The translations under genes were made by a program, and so were the position numbers. Of a stretch of 64,000 bases of DNA, positions 18,830 to 27,269 are shown in pieces; position 1 is the stretch's first letter, and each line of letters opens with the position of its first letter. The stretch lies in the NCBI RefSeq assembly GCF_000209165.1, contig NC_009043.1:682001-746000 (forward strand), given 5' to 3'. Origin of the DNA: Scheffersomyces stipitis CBS 6054 (Eukaryota; Ascomycota; Pichiomycetes; Serinales; Debaryomycetaceae). The notes beneath the pieces are model-generated. The model saw nothing but the letters and a program-made list of their open reading frames with translations. It was not told the origin of the DNA and ran no database searches.

Positions 18830-20674
18830 TCATAGAATCTCTCGAAGTTGCTTTCTTCTATCGGTAGCCGGGTCAGTACCAGGAATTTCCGAGTCATTTA
18901 CGCGATCATACAACTCTTTCATCCACATCTCACTATTGAGAACATTGTCTCCACCAATGACAAGGTTGATTTTCTTGTTGCTTTCACTCAATTCAAACAC
19001 CAATCTTGCCTCCTCGAAAGTTACACCACCTTTTACGTAGATGATCACATCTTGAACAGGTTCATTCTGGATATTATTGCCATATTGGGAACTGACAGCA
19101 TCTGGAATAAGAGTGGATAAGGATGATTTGATGGCTATGGCAGATTCCAGTTGTGTAGTGGTGAGCAAAGAGTTCAATACTTCATTCAAGCGCGGGGTAT
19201 ATTGCAAATAGATATTATCAGTTTTGGGGTCATTCGACTTGTTTTGGTTGAAAAAGCTGTTGATATTGATCTTCTTGTTTTGGAAGATATTTCCAAGATT
19301 GTTGCTATTATTCTGGCCGCTAGTTGAAGTGGTGAAGTTGGAATTGAAAAGAGTCTTGAACTTTTTTAATAACGCAATTTGCGATAACGTGGGCAAAGGA
19401 TCAGTGACCAACGGATTGTTCAATTTGCCAATGAAGTTTTGCAATTCGCTTGTGTTGTGAAATCTGATCGAATACAACAATACCAATTTGATTTTGTTAG
19501 TCGTAGACACCTTTGGATTGTCCAAGATTTCCGTCAACTTCTGCCTGATAGCTTGGTGGGTGTCAAGTTCACAAATAATGGTCTGCTGTAATTCACCAAT
19601 CTCCCATAAGTTTTGTATAGAGATTTCCTTGTCGATTTCACTAATCAAGTTTAAATGTTTAAGGATATTGTTGGACAACTTCTTGAACTCAGGGAATTTG
19701 GTTAACATCTTTTTCAACTCTGATAAATTCTGCGTCTTGAGGTTTTCAAGAGACGACTGTTTAGTTTCTTTTTTATACTCTTCTACGTATTTTTGGAATT
19801 TTTCAGTCAAGTCTCCGTAGTTTAAGTACATGGACTCCCTGTAGAACTTATCCTGCGACTCGTTCAAAGTCACCTGCTCCTTCGACTCTGTCAAGGCTAC
19901 AATATTCTTTTTGATGCCTAAGAATTCGTGGATCATAGACTGGTACGTCCATGGCGTTATCAATGGCGTAATGGGATCATTCTTACGGTCTAGTAAAAGC
20001 AATAAGGGGGGTCTATCCGACTTGCGATTCAAGTCGTCAAAGAGGTTGTTGTTGGAATTGGAATTGATATTATACAAGATTTCTGAGCTCAAACGTTTAA
20101 GTTCCAAGGAATTGGACTCATATTTAATAATGGGACATTTCTTCAAGGAAAGTAACAAACTGACAAGACTATTAGATTCTTCTACGACTGGATTAATGGC
20201 ATTGGCTATGGGCTCGCTGACGTTGATCGTGAACAAGTTGTCGTTCAAAATTAGGTAGTCTTGGAAAATCTCAGTCACCTGATTGATGACTTCAAATTCA
20301 TCTGCTTCAGCCAAACGTTCAAGCTCTCCTTTGCTAATGGTATTGTTCAAGAACAACTGATACTTGCTGAAATGAGGATTGTTCAATTCCTTGATCAAAC
20401 TCTGGATCGATTCTCGTGTCGGTTTTATATAGACGATACAATTTAGATGCTTCATGACATTGAGCGTGCTTTGGTTTTCGATTAACTCTATCAAAATGAT
20501 ATCGTTCTGGAGCAATTGCGATTGCGTATAGCACATAGAGATTATGGGTGTGGTGAATTTGTCTACCAACAAAACTTTGGCTTTAATCTCCGAGTTTGTG
20601 CTCAGTTCATTTCGCTGAACAGCAAAGAGCTTCTCGAAGTAGACATTGCTCACTTTAGCGAGATTGAGAGTCAT
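18830..20674 (-). CDS. VPS45: Sec1/Munc18-family protein of endosomal/vacuolar traffic
   Basis: 614 residues from the ATG at 20672-20674; S. cerevisiae Vps45 has 577. The whole length is a Sec1/Munc18 fold. Visible landmarks are KVLLVDKFTTPIISMC near the N-terminus, PPLLLLLDRKNDPITPLITP around residues 225-245, WTYQSMIHEFLGI after it, and a C-terminal DVIIYVKGGVTFEEARLV segment. These fit Vps45, which binds the syntaxin Tlg2 and controls SNARE assembly in Golgi-to-endosome transport. An Asn-rich insertion (about 455-485) is specific to this sequence. The gene is first of three minus-strand neighbours with STE23 and RAV2; Rav2 too acts at endosomes and vacuole. A CACGTG box lies about 95 bp before the start codon. 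Confidence 0.88.
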   Translation of the reverse strand: MTLNLAKVSNVYFEKLFAVQRNELSTNSEIKAKVLLVDKFTTPIISMCYTQSQLLQNDIILIELIENQSTLNVMKHLNCIVYIKPTRESIQSLIKELNNPHFSKYQLFLNNTISKGELERLAEADEFEVINQVTEIFQDYLILNDNLFTINVSEPIANAINPVVEESNSLVSLLLSLKKCPIIKYESNSLELKRLSSEILYNINSNSNNNLFDDLNRKSDRPPLLLLLDRKNDPITPLITPWTYQSMIHEFLGIKKNIVALTESKEQVTLNESQDKFYRESMYLNYGDLTEKFQKYVEEYKKETKQSSLENLKTQNLSELKKMLTKFPEFKKLSNNILKHLNLISEIDKEISIQNLWEIGELQQTIICELDTHQAIRQKLTEILDNPKVSTTNKIKLVLLYSIRFHNTSELQNFIGKLNNPLVTDPLPTLSQIALLKKFKTLFNSNFTTSTSGQNNSNNLGNIFQNKKININSFFNQNKSNDPKTDNIYLQYTPRLNEVLNSLLTTTQLESAIAIKSSLSTLIPDAVSSQYGNNIQNEPVQDVIIYVKGGVTFEEARLVFELSESNKKINLVIGGDNVLNSEMWMKELYDRVNDSEIPGTDPATDRRKQLREIL

Positions 20675-20768
20675 TGTGCAATATGTGGAAAGAGAGGGTA
20701 ACTAACGGCAAATTTGAGTTGGCAAACTATGTAGATGAACCAAGCATTTGCCCAAATGCGAGATGGGT

Positions 20769-20774
20769 CACGTG
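20769..20774. promoter_or_regulatory. CACGTG E-box before VPS45
   Basis: The box sits in the context GGTCACGTGATAA, 95 bp upstream of the VPS45 start codon. RTCACRTG is the recognition sequence of the bHLH factor Cbf1 in budding yeasts. Binding here is inferred from the sequence only. Confidence 0.45.
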
Positions 20775-20928
20775 ATAATCTATAATATGGGCAGTTAGTA
20801 GATAATGAATATAAAATTCAGCATAAACTAGAATACTAATAGATTATGAATACGATGTATTAGGTAGTAAAGGAATATAATATGAATAATGTATGCAATG
20901 TATTGCTACGGGTCTATCTAGAGTCTAG

Positions 20929-23900
20929 TTATAAGTGTGGGTTACGTCCAGGATAGTAATATTTGGTCAAAGGCTCTACTGCTGAAGGAACTCCTCCCAA
21001 AGAGTAGTGTTTTCTGAATTCTGAAATATCCTTGTACACCGTTCCCTGGCGGTATTTGGTGGGAACTGGAGTCTTGATATCGTTTTCAAAAGCAATAAGC
21101 AAATCTTGTTTCAAGTTAGCTGGTGGTTTGTTGGATACATATTCCAGAATTTCTTCAGCAACTTGTTTAACCAACTGTTGGTGATTTTCAAGATTCTCCT
21201 TCACTATGGATTCCAACTTTTCGGTGGAAGCCTCGTAGCCATTTCTGTAGATATAGTTTATAATAGAACTATGTGCCAACTTGAGCGTTGTCTGTTCAGG
21301 AGGAGATTGCGAATTCAAGTAGACGACAAGCTTGCCGGACTTGTCAGATCCATCAGCAATGTAGTTGTTAAAGAAATCGACAAACTCTTCCTTACTGATG
21401 GTCTCCAATATCTTAACATGCTTCTGTCTGGCTTCAAAATCAAAGTAGCCATCAGTAATGGAGTTCCAGAGTCTAGAAGTTTCTTCGTTCAAGTGCTTCA
21501 ATTTTGATAATTTAAGGTCCTTGAGTGCTTGCTTGAATTTGACGAAATCGACTTCTGTCAACTCTGAGTTGATGTGCTTGCCAAACTTGCCCAAAAACTC
21601 ATCAATTCTGTACTCCAAATAGTCTGCAGTTCTTTCCGACTGAACCAAGATTCTGAAACCTATCGACGTTCTGCCCAATCTAGTACCAGAAAAAACTACG
21701 TAACCTAGTTGTTCCTTTGTCCTCAATTGATTGAAGCAAGGTTCACGGATAATGGTACCAAATAAATCAGTCAACACTCTCAATTTGGGATCATCGTTCG
21801 TGGGACTGATCTGGATGTAGTACTCAATACAAGAGTTAATATTTTTCTCATCTTGCAATGGCAATTCGTATCTAATAAACTCCTTAGATGGAAGCACAAA
21901 GTTCTGAAGCTTGATGGCTTTGTTGACATCATCTAAAGTATCAGCAATAGGAGCAAGACTCTTGGTGTGACTAGCTATCAATTTTCTGATTTCATCTCCT
22001 TTGGCGATATCAAAGTTACCATGGATCAAAACTTCAGTAAAGATTCCTGATTTCCAAAGATTCTTGGTTGCAAACTCGTTCAATTCGTCAAATGAAAGAT
22101 CTTCGTCCATAACTTGAACTTTTTCATCATAAGTGTAGGTTTTCTCGTTGAGCAACAGTAAAATATGAGTTCCAATTTGACGGTACGGAACATCATATCC
22201 AAAATTCTTGAATTGTTGATACAATTTGAATCTGATAGCTTCAAACCTTTCCTTGTTAGGTTTGAAATTAAAGAATTTAGACAAAACCTGATCTAAAAGC
22301 ACTGGAAGTTTGTCACTGTAACCTGATACTCTCACGTTGAATCCATCACGCCAGCATGATATCAGCACCTTTAAGCCAACCAATGAGGCATAATAAGTGA
22401 CTTGGTTTAATTCATCGGTTATCAATTCAGCCAACAAAGACGAGTAGGTAGAAGTCTTCTTGTCCAAGTTGGAGTTGGGCAAATGGAACACTATATCGAT
22501 ATTACCTTTGGGAACTTCAAAAAGATCGTCTTGCTTGTACCAGACCTGGAGCTTGTTGCTCTCTTCAATGAGGTAAGGATGTTGCAAAGGAGTTTCTGAC
22601 TTCTTTCTTAACACTTCAAAGTCCTTGGGAATGAAATCGTTGGGTTTGGGATAGTGAAAGTGTGGATTCAATTGCGCCGATTCAACGTTTTGTAATAAAT
22701 CTACTGGTATATCTTCATAAGCATACTCAGTTCCGTACCATTTTTCGGACTTGTTCAAGCCATCTAACGATTGCGAAACCAAAGAAATCTTGAAATTGTT
22801 TGGATTCAAGAATTTGCCAAAGTCTATGATCTCCTGTTTGTTGAATTCTCTGTAAACAGAAGAACTCAAAATGTATTCTGGAGGAATATAACCATCTACA
22901 GCAAACTTGTACAAAGTGTTGCTCATCAGAGAAACAGTGTTAGCGGCATCTGCCTTTTGCCTGAACTTGAAGTTAATGGCAGACATCATAGAGATCTCGT
23001 CGTAGATCCATTTTTTGGGCTCTTCTGGAAGAATCAACTTCAAGTACTGAAACACAGAAACTACTATCTCCTTCCAATTCTGCAACCCTTCCGGAGTCAA
23101 CTCAAATTCGAGGATAAAGAAAGAGTTACCCTGACAGACTCGCATGTTACCAGACGACAATTCTGTTACCCAACCCTTGTGTTTCAAGAAGAAAAGCACA
23201 GAGCCTTCGCTTTCATGTCCCAATAAATGGGAGAAGTAGCCGTTGGGTTTAGATTTCCATTTGGTTTCCAAATCATCAGGAACCATGAATGTTAACTCGA
23301 GTTGATGCTTGTCCATAATGGGCTTGGCCCTGGTCAACTTACCGAGGTACTTATCTGTCAAGATGACTTCGCCATGGAAGTTTGGTCTTGTTAAGCTCTT
23401 GTTAGGCACGGCCGAGAACTTCTCGATAGCCCAAGCTGACAAAGTGTCCAAATCTTCCTTTCCCAACACAACCAAACTCATCAAGTTCGACGAGTAGCTG
23501 TTGCTGTAGAAATCGAGCAAGACATCACGAACATTGAGTCCTCTTTCAGAAGGCTCTACATGCAAAGTCTGGTAGTTACCTGTAGAAAACCCATTGTAAG
23601 GATGGTCAGGGTTACTGTTCAGCTTGTCGAGCTGGTAGAGTCTCCAGAGATCGTTTTGGAGATTCTTTTTGTTTTCTGAGTCTACAGCGTTTATTTCTCG
23701 ATCCTTGCAGCTCTGGCTAAAAAGGGGTGCCACGAAGAATTGAGCAAACCGGTCTAGAGCACCTTCTAAGTAGTCGGCACTTACCTGAAAGTAGTAATTC
23801 GTATGTTCTGCTGCAGTATAAGCATTGGAGTACCCAGAATGTTTCGATAAATACGAGGAATATTCATTTTCAGCCGGATACTTTTCGGTACCCATGAATA

Positions 23901-24447
23901 GCAAATGTTCACAGAAATGAGCCAAACCAGGAATTCCATACTTTTTGTCAGCGAACGAGCCTACATTGACATCCAAAGAGGCCGCAGACTTGTCAGCAGT
24001 TGAGTCATGAATCACGAGGACCTGGAGATCGTTCGAGTCGAGCTTTAAGTAACGATAGGTTCTGTTGTCGAGAAGAGGCTTCTCAATAACGTCGTTTTCG
24101 GCCAAGACCGTATAATGCAGCATGAGATGGGTGAGACGGGATGAGGTAGAGTAGCAATGCTTGAAAAGGAAGTGGTGTGGATTCGGCGAAGTAGAATTTA
24201 ACCAACTTACTGGGAGATTTGGCGAAGTTGGAAAATAAGGTGGAAAATTTGAAGTTGGAGACGTCGAAATTTGAGAAGTGGGCGATCTGGGCGATTTTGG
24301 TGATGTTGCCTTCGACGAGGTCAAACTGGCGATGTTCTGAACGAGAAACAGACTCAAATGCGAAAAAGGAACCAACAGCGAGTAAATGTTTCCTCGGATA
24401 AGAAACATCAACAGAATTCCGACAGCTAAGAAAAACCAACACTTCAT
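20929..24447 (-). CDS. STE23: Insulinase-family metalloprotease (a-factor maturation, Ste23) with an N-terminal hydrophobic extension
   Basis: 1172 residues from the ATG at 24445-24447. The M16 zinc protease signature HxxEH is present as HFCEH at residues 177-181, with a downstream Glu in AVDSENKKN supplying the third ligand. Four insulinase-type lobes follow over about residues 125-1080, including FGTIIREPCFNQLRTKEQLG, the typical C-terminal-half motif. In S. cerevisiae, Ste23 (1027 residues) shares with Axl1 the N-terminal cleavage of a-factor precursor. Here about 108 extra residues precede the usual start: a hydrophobic segment (residues 4-40) and a Ser/Pro/Thr-rich linker. A second ATG at 24123 (MLHYTVLAEND) would give a family-length protein of 1064 residues. 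Which start is used cannot be told from sequence. Confidence 0.9.
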   Translation of the reverse strand: MKCWFFLAVGILLMFLIRGNIYSLLVPFSHLSLFLVQNIASLTSSKATSPKSPRSPTSQISTSPTSNFPPYFPTSPNLPVSWLNSTSPNPHHFLFKHCYSTSSRLTHLMLHYTVLAENDVIEKPLLDNRTYRYLKLDSNDLQVLVIHDSTADKSAASLDVNVGSFADKKYGIPGLAHFCEHLLFMGTEKYPAENEYSSYLSKHSGYSNAYTAAEHTNYYFQVSADYLEGALDRFAQFFVAPLFSQSCKDREINAVDSENKKNLQNDLWRLYQLDKLNSNPDHPYNGFSTGNYQTLHVEPSERGLNVRDVLLDFYSNSYSSNLMSLVVLGKEDLDTLSAWAIEKFSAVPNKSLTRPNFHGEVILTDKYLGKLTRAKPIMDKHQLELTFMVPDDLETKWKSKPNGYFSHLLGHESEGSVLFFLKHKGWVTELSSGNMRVCQGNSFFILEFELTPEGLQNWKEIVVSVFQYLKLILPEEPKKWIYDEISMMSAINFKFRQKADAANTVSLMSNTLYKFAVDGYIPPEYILSSSVYREFNKQEIIDFGKFLNPNNFKISLVSQSLDGLNKSEKWYGTEYAYEDIPVDLLQNVESAQLNPHFHYPKPNDFIPKDFEVLRKKSETPLQHPYLIEESNKLQVWYKQDDLFEVPKGNIDIVFHLPNSNLDKKTSTYSSLLAELITDELNQVTYYASLVGLKVLISCWRDGFNVRVSGYSDKLPVLLDQVLSKFFNFKPNKERFEAIRFKLYQQFKNFGYDVPYRQIGTHILLLLNEKTYTYDEKVQVMDEDLSFDELNEFATKNLWKSGIFTEVLIHGNFDIAKGDEIRKLIASHTKSLAPIADTLDDVNKAIKLQNFVLPSKEFIRYELPLQDEKNINSCIEYYIQISPTNDDPKLRVLTDLFGTIIREPCFNQLRTKEQLGYVVFSGTRLGRTSIGFRILVQSERTADYLEYRIDEFLGKFGKHINSELTEVDFVKFKQALKDLKLSKLKHLNEETSRLWNSITDGYFDFEARQKHVKILETISKEEFVDFFNNYIADGSDKSGKLVVYLNSQSPPEQTTLKLAHSSIINYIYRNGYEASTEKLESIVKENLENHQQLVKQVAEEILEYVSNKPPANLKQDLLIAFENDIKTPVPTKYRQGTVYKDISEFRKHYSLGGVPSAVEPLTKYYYPGRNPHL

Positions 24448-25188
24448 TAACCACTACAGTTCACCTTCAAAGTTCAACTCCACTCACTCCTCCAGAGTGC
24501 ATATGACAGTTGTGGGGATGAGTGTGATAATCAATAGTGGTTACGGAGTACGAGAAGACAAAAGTGAAAGGTAGAGAAAAGTAGATAAAAACCAAAGATC
24601 AAACTGGCAAACAGGGATACTGTGGAGCCTTAGCAGAATAGTGTGGTTTGGATTGCAGAGAATAGTTTGTTCGTTATATATATACAGAGATGTAATTGTT
24701 TCTTCATAGAGTTTGAATTGTGGAGCGTAATAGTGGGACTTGGTAATTAAGTTACTTAATAAGAGATATATGCTCGTAGAGGGAATACGGACTTCAGGTG
24801 GGACATTTCTGAGAGTGTCCCATCAGAATGTGGGATCTGTTGGATTCAGTGATGAAAGTGTCGTACGACTACTGAAAAGTTTCTATGACGGTTTCTATGA
24901 CGGCTTTGTACTACAATCTGTTGATTATACCCAGCCGTGCAGTTTGCTAGATGTATTGAAGATGACGAAGCAGACCCTATCAGGAATACAAAGGTTATAG
25001 AAGAGTTCTATGATGTATACTCTGTATTGTAATTCTAGTGTGGTCTCTTCGGTTGATAATGATATTTGTAGTGAGAGTGGCTGCGAAAAGTACAATAACA
25101 CGTAAATAAAAGCACGTCCAATTATTGCTACAAGTTCTCTTATTAACCTAAATATTCTCAATATCCCTGCCCAATTAGTTATACTCGA
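24448..25188. other. Intergenic region between STE23 and RAV2
   Basis: 741 bp. A TATA run is present near 24678-24688, about 230 bp upstream of STE23. A plus-strand frame at 24770-25000 (76 codons from its first ATG) contains an internal FYDGFYDGF duplication but no recognisable family. A 7-bp perfect inverted repeat (TGGGACA / TGTCCCA) with a 10-nt loop lies at 24799-24822. Confidence 0.4.
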
Positions 25189-26286
25189 TCACAACACGTC
25201 AATTAAACTGTCCAAGTTCAGAATAAAGCTGCTGACCAAATACTCTACGCTGTCAAGTTTCGTAAAAGCGCTCACCAAGACCGGATCGGGCGAGGATACC
25301 TCTATCTTCTTGTTGATCATCACCACCATGCCATTGTAAGTAACACACTTGGTGATGTAATCTACGGGATCAAGTTTTGGTCTCAACAGCAAATGGCTAA
25401 TTACATTGCTGAATATACCAGCAGTGCTTTGACTAGACTCTGGGGCAGAATCTTTGTGCCCCGCCAATTCATGGAGTCGTTCCTCTATATCGGCAGCATT
25501 TAGAGGAACTGAATGGTCAGTAGATGATGGTGTTGATATTGTAGCCGACCGAGAGCTGGGTAACTTCATCTCGTCTCTGATCTTGTCGATGTACGACCTA
25601 CCAGTGGTGGGTTCGATTTCTCCCCATGGCTTTTCCGTGACCTTATGTAGGTTCTTAAGGTCAATGCAGACCTCAGCTTGTGATATGTATACGTCTACAG
25701 ATATAGACGGCACAAGCTCTGGCTCAAACGCATCCGGCGGAGACACATGAATGGGGAATACGAGATGGGGGTCTGTCGGAAGCTGAAGTGCGCTTTTGGC
25801 AATCTGGATATTAAGCAAGAGTTCATTGAACGAATCTATAAGCTTACGATGGTCAGCATGCGAGCAGTCAGTGAGCTTCGTGAGTTCTTCTATGATGTTT
25901 ATAGACGTGTCCACAGCTCTCTTGGCTGTTATGATCTGTTCGAGTAAGATGGGTTTCTTCAAATGTAAACGAGTAATGTGTCTGTTGAAGTGGGACTCTC
26001 GCAATGTTACAGTAAGCTGGGTTATATAAGCTCCATCACGGACTATAATGCCCTTAAGGGCTTCCAGCTTCGTCGACGAAACAGGCAACTTGACCGGAGG
26101 CCCGCGTTCACCGCGCGTGTTGTCTGGGTGTTGTGGCGAATTGTAAAGTAGAAGATTGGAGCAGATCTGGAGTGCTTCGATGATCTGAGGAAATTCCGGG
26201 GTAATGATAAAGGCGGTGAGCCAATGGAGCTCGGAATCGGCCTGACTGACCTGTATCTCCAGGACGAGGCTGCTAAAGTCGGCCAT
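25189..26286 (-). CDS. RAV2: RAVE complex subunit Rav2 (Rogdi family), V-ATPase assembly
   Basis: 365 residues; S. cerevisiae Rav2 has 351. The N-terminal half is helical with EALQICSNLLLYNSP and a KLEALKGIIVRDGAYITQL segment; the C-terminal half ends in HLLLRPKLDPVDYITKCVTY and NKKIEVSSPDPVLVSAFTKL. The helical layout and the C-terminal half match the Rogdi leucine-zipper family. Rav2 joins Rav1 and Skp1 in RAVE, which reassembles the V1 and Vo sectors of the vacuolar proton pump after glucose returns. Codon choice is visibly more GC-rich than in the neighbours, including CTG, suggesting low expression or different drift. Two tandem CACGTG boxes lie about 150 bp upstream. Confidence 0.75.
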   Translation of the reverse strand: MADFSSLVLEIQVSQADSELHWLTAFIITPEFPQIIEALQICSNLLLYNSPQHPDNTRGERGPPVKLPVSSTKLEALKGIIVRDGAYITQLTVTLRESHFNRHITRLHLKKPILLEQIITAKRAVDTSINIIEELTKLTDCSHADHRKLIDSFNELLLNIQIAKSALQLPTDPHLVFPIHVSPPDAFEPELVPSISVDVYISQAEVCIDLKNLHKVTEKPWGEIEPTTGRSYIDKIRDEMKLPSSRSATISTPSSTDHSVPLNAADIEERLHELAGHKDSAPESSQSTAGIFSNVISHLLLRPKLDPVDYITKCVTYNGMVVMINKKIEVSSPDPVLVSAFTKLDSVEYLVSSFILNLDSLIDVL

Positions 26287-26434
26287 ACTACCAATCTATA
26301 CAGACAGACAAGAAAGGATAGAATTGCACTGAATTGTGTAGAACTCTGAAATTGTACAATTGAGCCAAGGCATTCTTAGCAGAGGTTTAACAGACTACCC
26401 AGATATTTCAGCGTATTATCAGGTGATTGTGGCT

Positions 26435-26449
26435 CACGTGCATCACGTG
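26435..26449. promoter_or_regulatory. Tandem CACGTG E-boxes upstream of RAV2
   Basis: Two TCACGTG boxes sit 9 bp apart (26435-26440 and 26444-26449), about 150 bp before the RAV2 start. The close spacing on nearly the same DNA face makes cooperative bHLH binding plausible. The factor is inferred to be Cbf1-like from the core sequence. Confidence 0.45.
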
Positions 26450-26635
26450 TAACTTCTGTTCTCCGCCAATAGAAAGCTGTCGTTGCGGGATGTAGATGTG
26501 AGCACGGGCGAACCTGCAATCGGGATGCAGTTTGGCAATGGGTGCAAAAGATGAAAGACTTATCTTAGCTGGTAGTTGAAAAGGAAGCTATGGATGGGCT
26601 GCTGTTGCTGTCCCGGTCTCTGTGGGTAGGACGTT

Positions 26636-26709
26636 CCTGTCTGGCGTTTCCTGTCTGGACTGAGGCTCCTGTCTCTGCTGTCTTTTCCTGTCTTTTGGTT
26701 GTCCTGTCT
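26636..26709. repeat. Cluster of five CCTGTCT heptamers
   Basis: Exact copies start at 26636, 26650, 26668, 26687 and 26703, spaced 14, 18, 19 and 16 bp. A near-copy GCTGTCT lies at 26677. Related AGACAG-type copies in the other orientation occur near 26300. The spacing is irregular, so this is not a simple satellite; a factor-binding array is possible. Confidence 0.6.
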
Positions 26710-27018
26710 AGCTCTTTGGTGTCCTGGGCAGATAGTGAGTGCAGTCTCTATATAGTATATAGCAGACAACGGAACTTGCACAGCAGACAAGAAACAGAGC
26801 ATATAACAGACACAGTGACAGACTTGTCCCACGACATACGACATTCTGATTCTATAGAAGATGGCCTATATATCCTCCACGGCAGATATCACCCACCTTG
26901 TTCCTTATGAGAATCTCCCATACGAGCCGACTCGAAATAGCATCGTACAGTTTGCTAACCCGCACTCTCGCTGAATTTCTCAGCACGCAACATCACCAAC
27001 TTTTTGTCCAACATCTTC

Positions 27019-27153
27019 ATGAAGGACAAATCCCCAAACATAAATAAATCCCATACACTCCTTCTTTTCTACCAGACCTCTTCTACTTGTGCAGGACGCT
27101 TGTTTATACACAACGACTCCAACCTCCCACTCCAGGCTATCAGAGTCTACTGA
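27019..27153 (+). promoter_or_regulatory. Upstream open reading frame in the probable RBF1 leader
   Basis: An ATG at 27019 opens 44 codons ending in TGA at 27151-27153, 116 bp before the RBF1 start. It lies downstream of the TATA-like run at 26864-26872, so it could be inside the mRNA. The peptide is Thr/Ser/Leu-rich with no known counterpart. Confidence 0.35.
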
Positions 27154-27269
27154 CCGTGTCTTTCAAACCCGAGCTTGCTAACACTGGCTTTCTCGCTTTC
27201 TCAGAGATTTTTTAGCACTATTACTGTCTATTTTGGCACGTTCCCAAAAACCGATACATCATTTTGACA

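Larger units (their letters stand above)
26287..27269. other. Divergent RAV2/RBF1 regulatory region
   Basis: 983 bp between divergent start codons. It holds two CACGTG boxes (26435-26449) near RAV2, a cluster of five exact CCTGTCT heptamers (26636-26709), TATA-like runs at about 26748-26760 and 26864-26872, and, in the probable RBF1 leader, a 44-codon upstream open frame (27019-27153). No separate gene is supported. Confidence 0.6.

Noticed and set aside
20794..20800. TACTAAC on the minus strand upstream of VPS45, as a sign of a spliced first exon
   Set aside because: The VPS45 frame already begins with an ATG at the position expected for the family, and no short upstream exon or donor is evident.
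24083..24454. 123-codon minus-strand frame overlapping the STE23 N-terminus
   Set aside because: It lies in another frame of the low-complexity extension; the STE23 frame continues into the conserved protease and this one does not.
24799..24822. 7-bp inverted repeat as a regulatory hairpin or terminator
   Set aside because: Short stem with a 10-nt loop in intergenic DNA; not enough to support a function in a eukaryotic promoter region.
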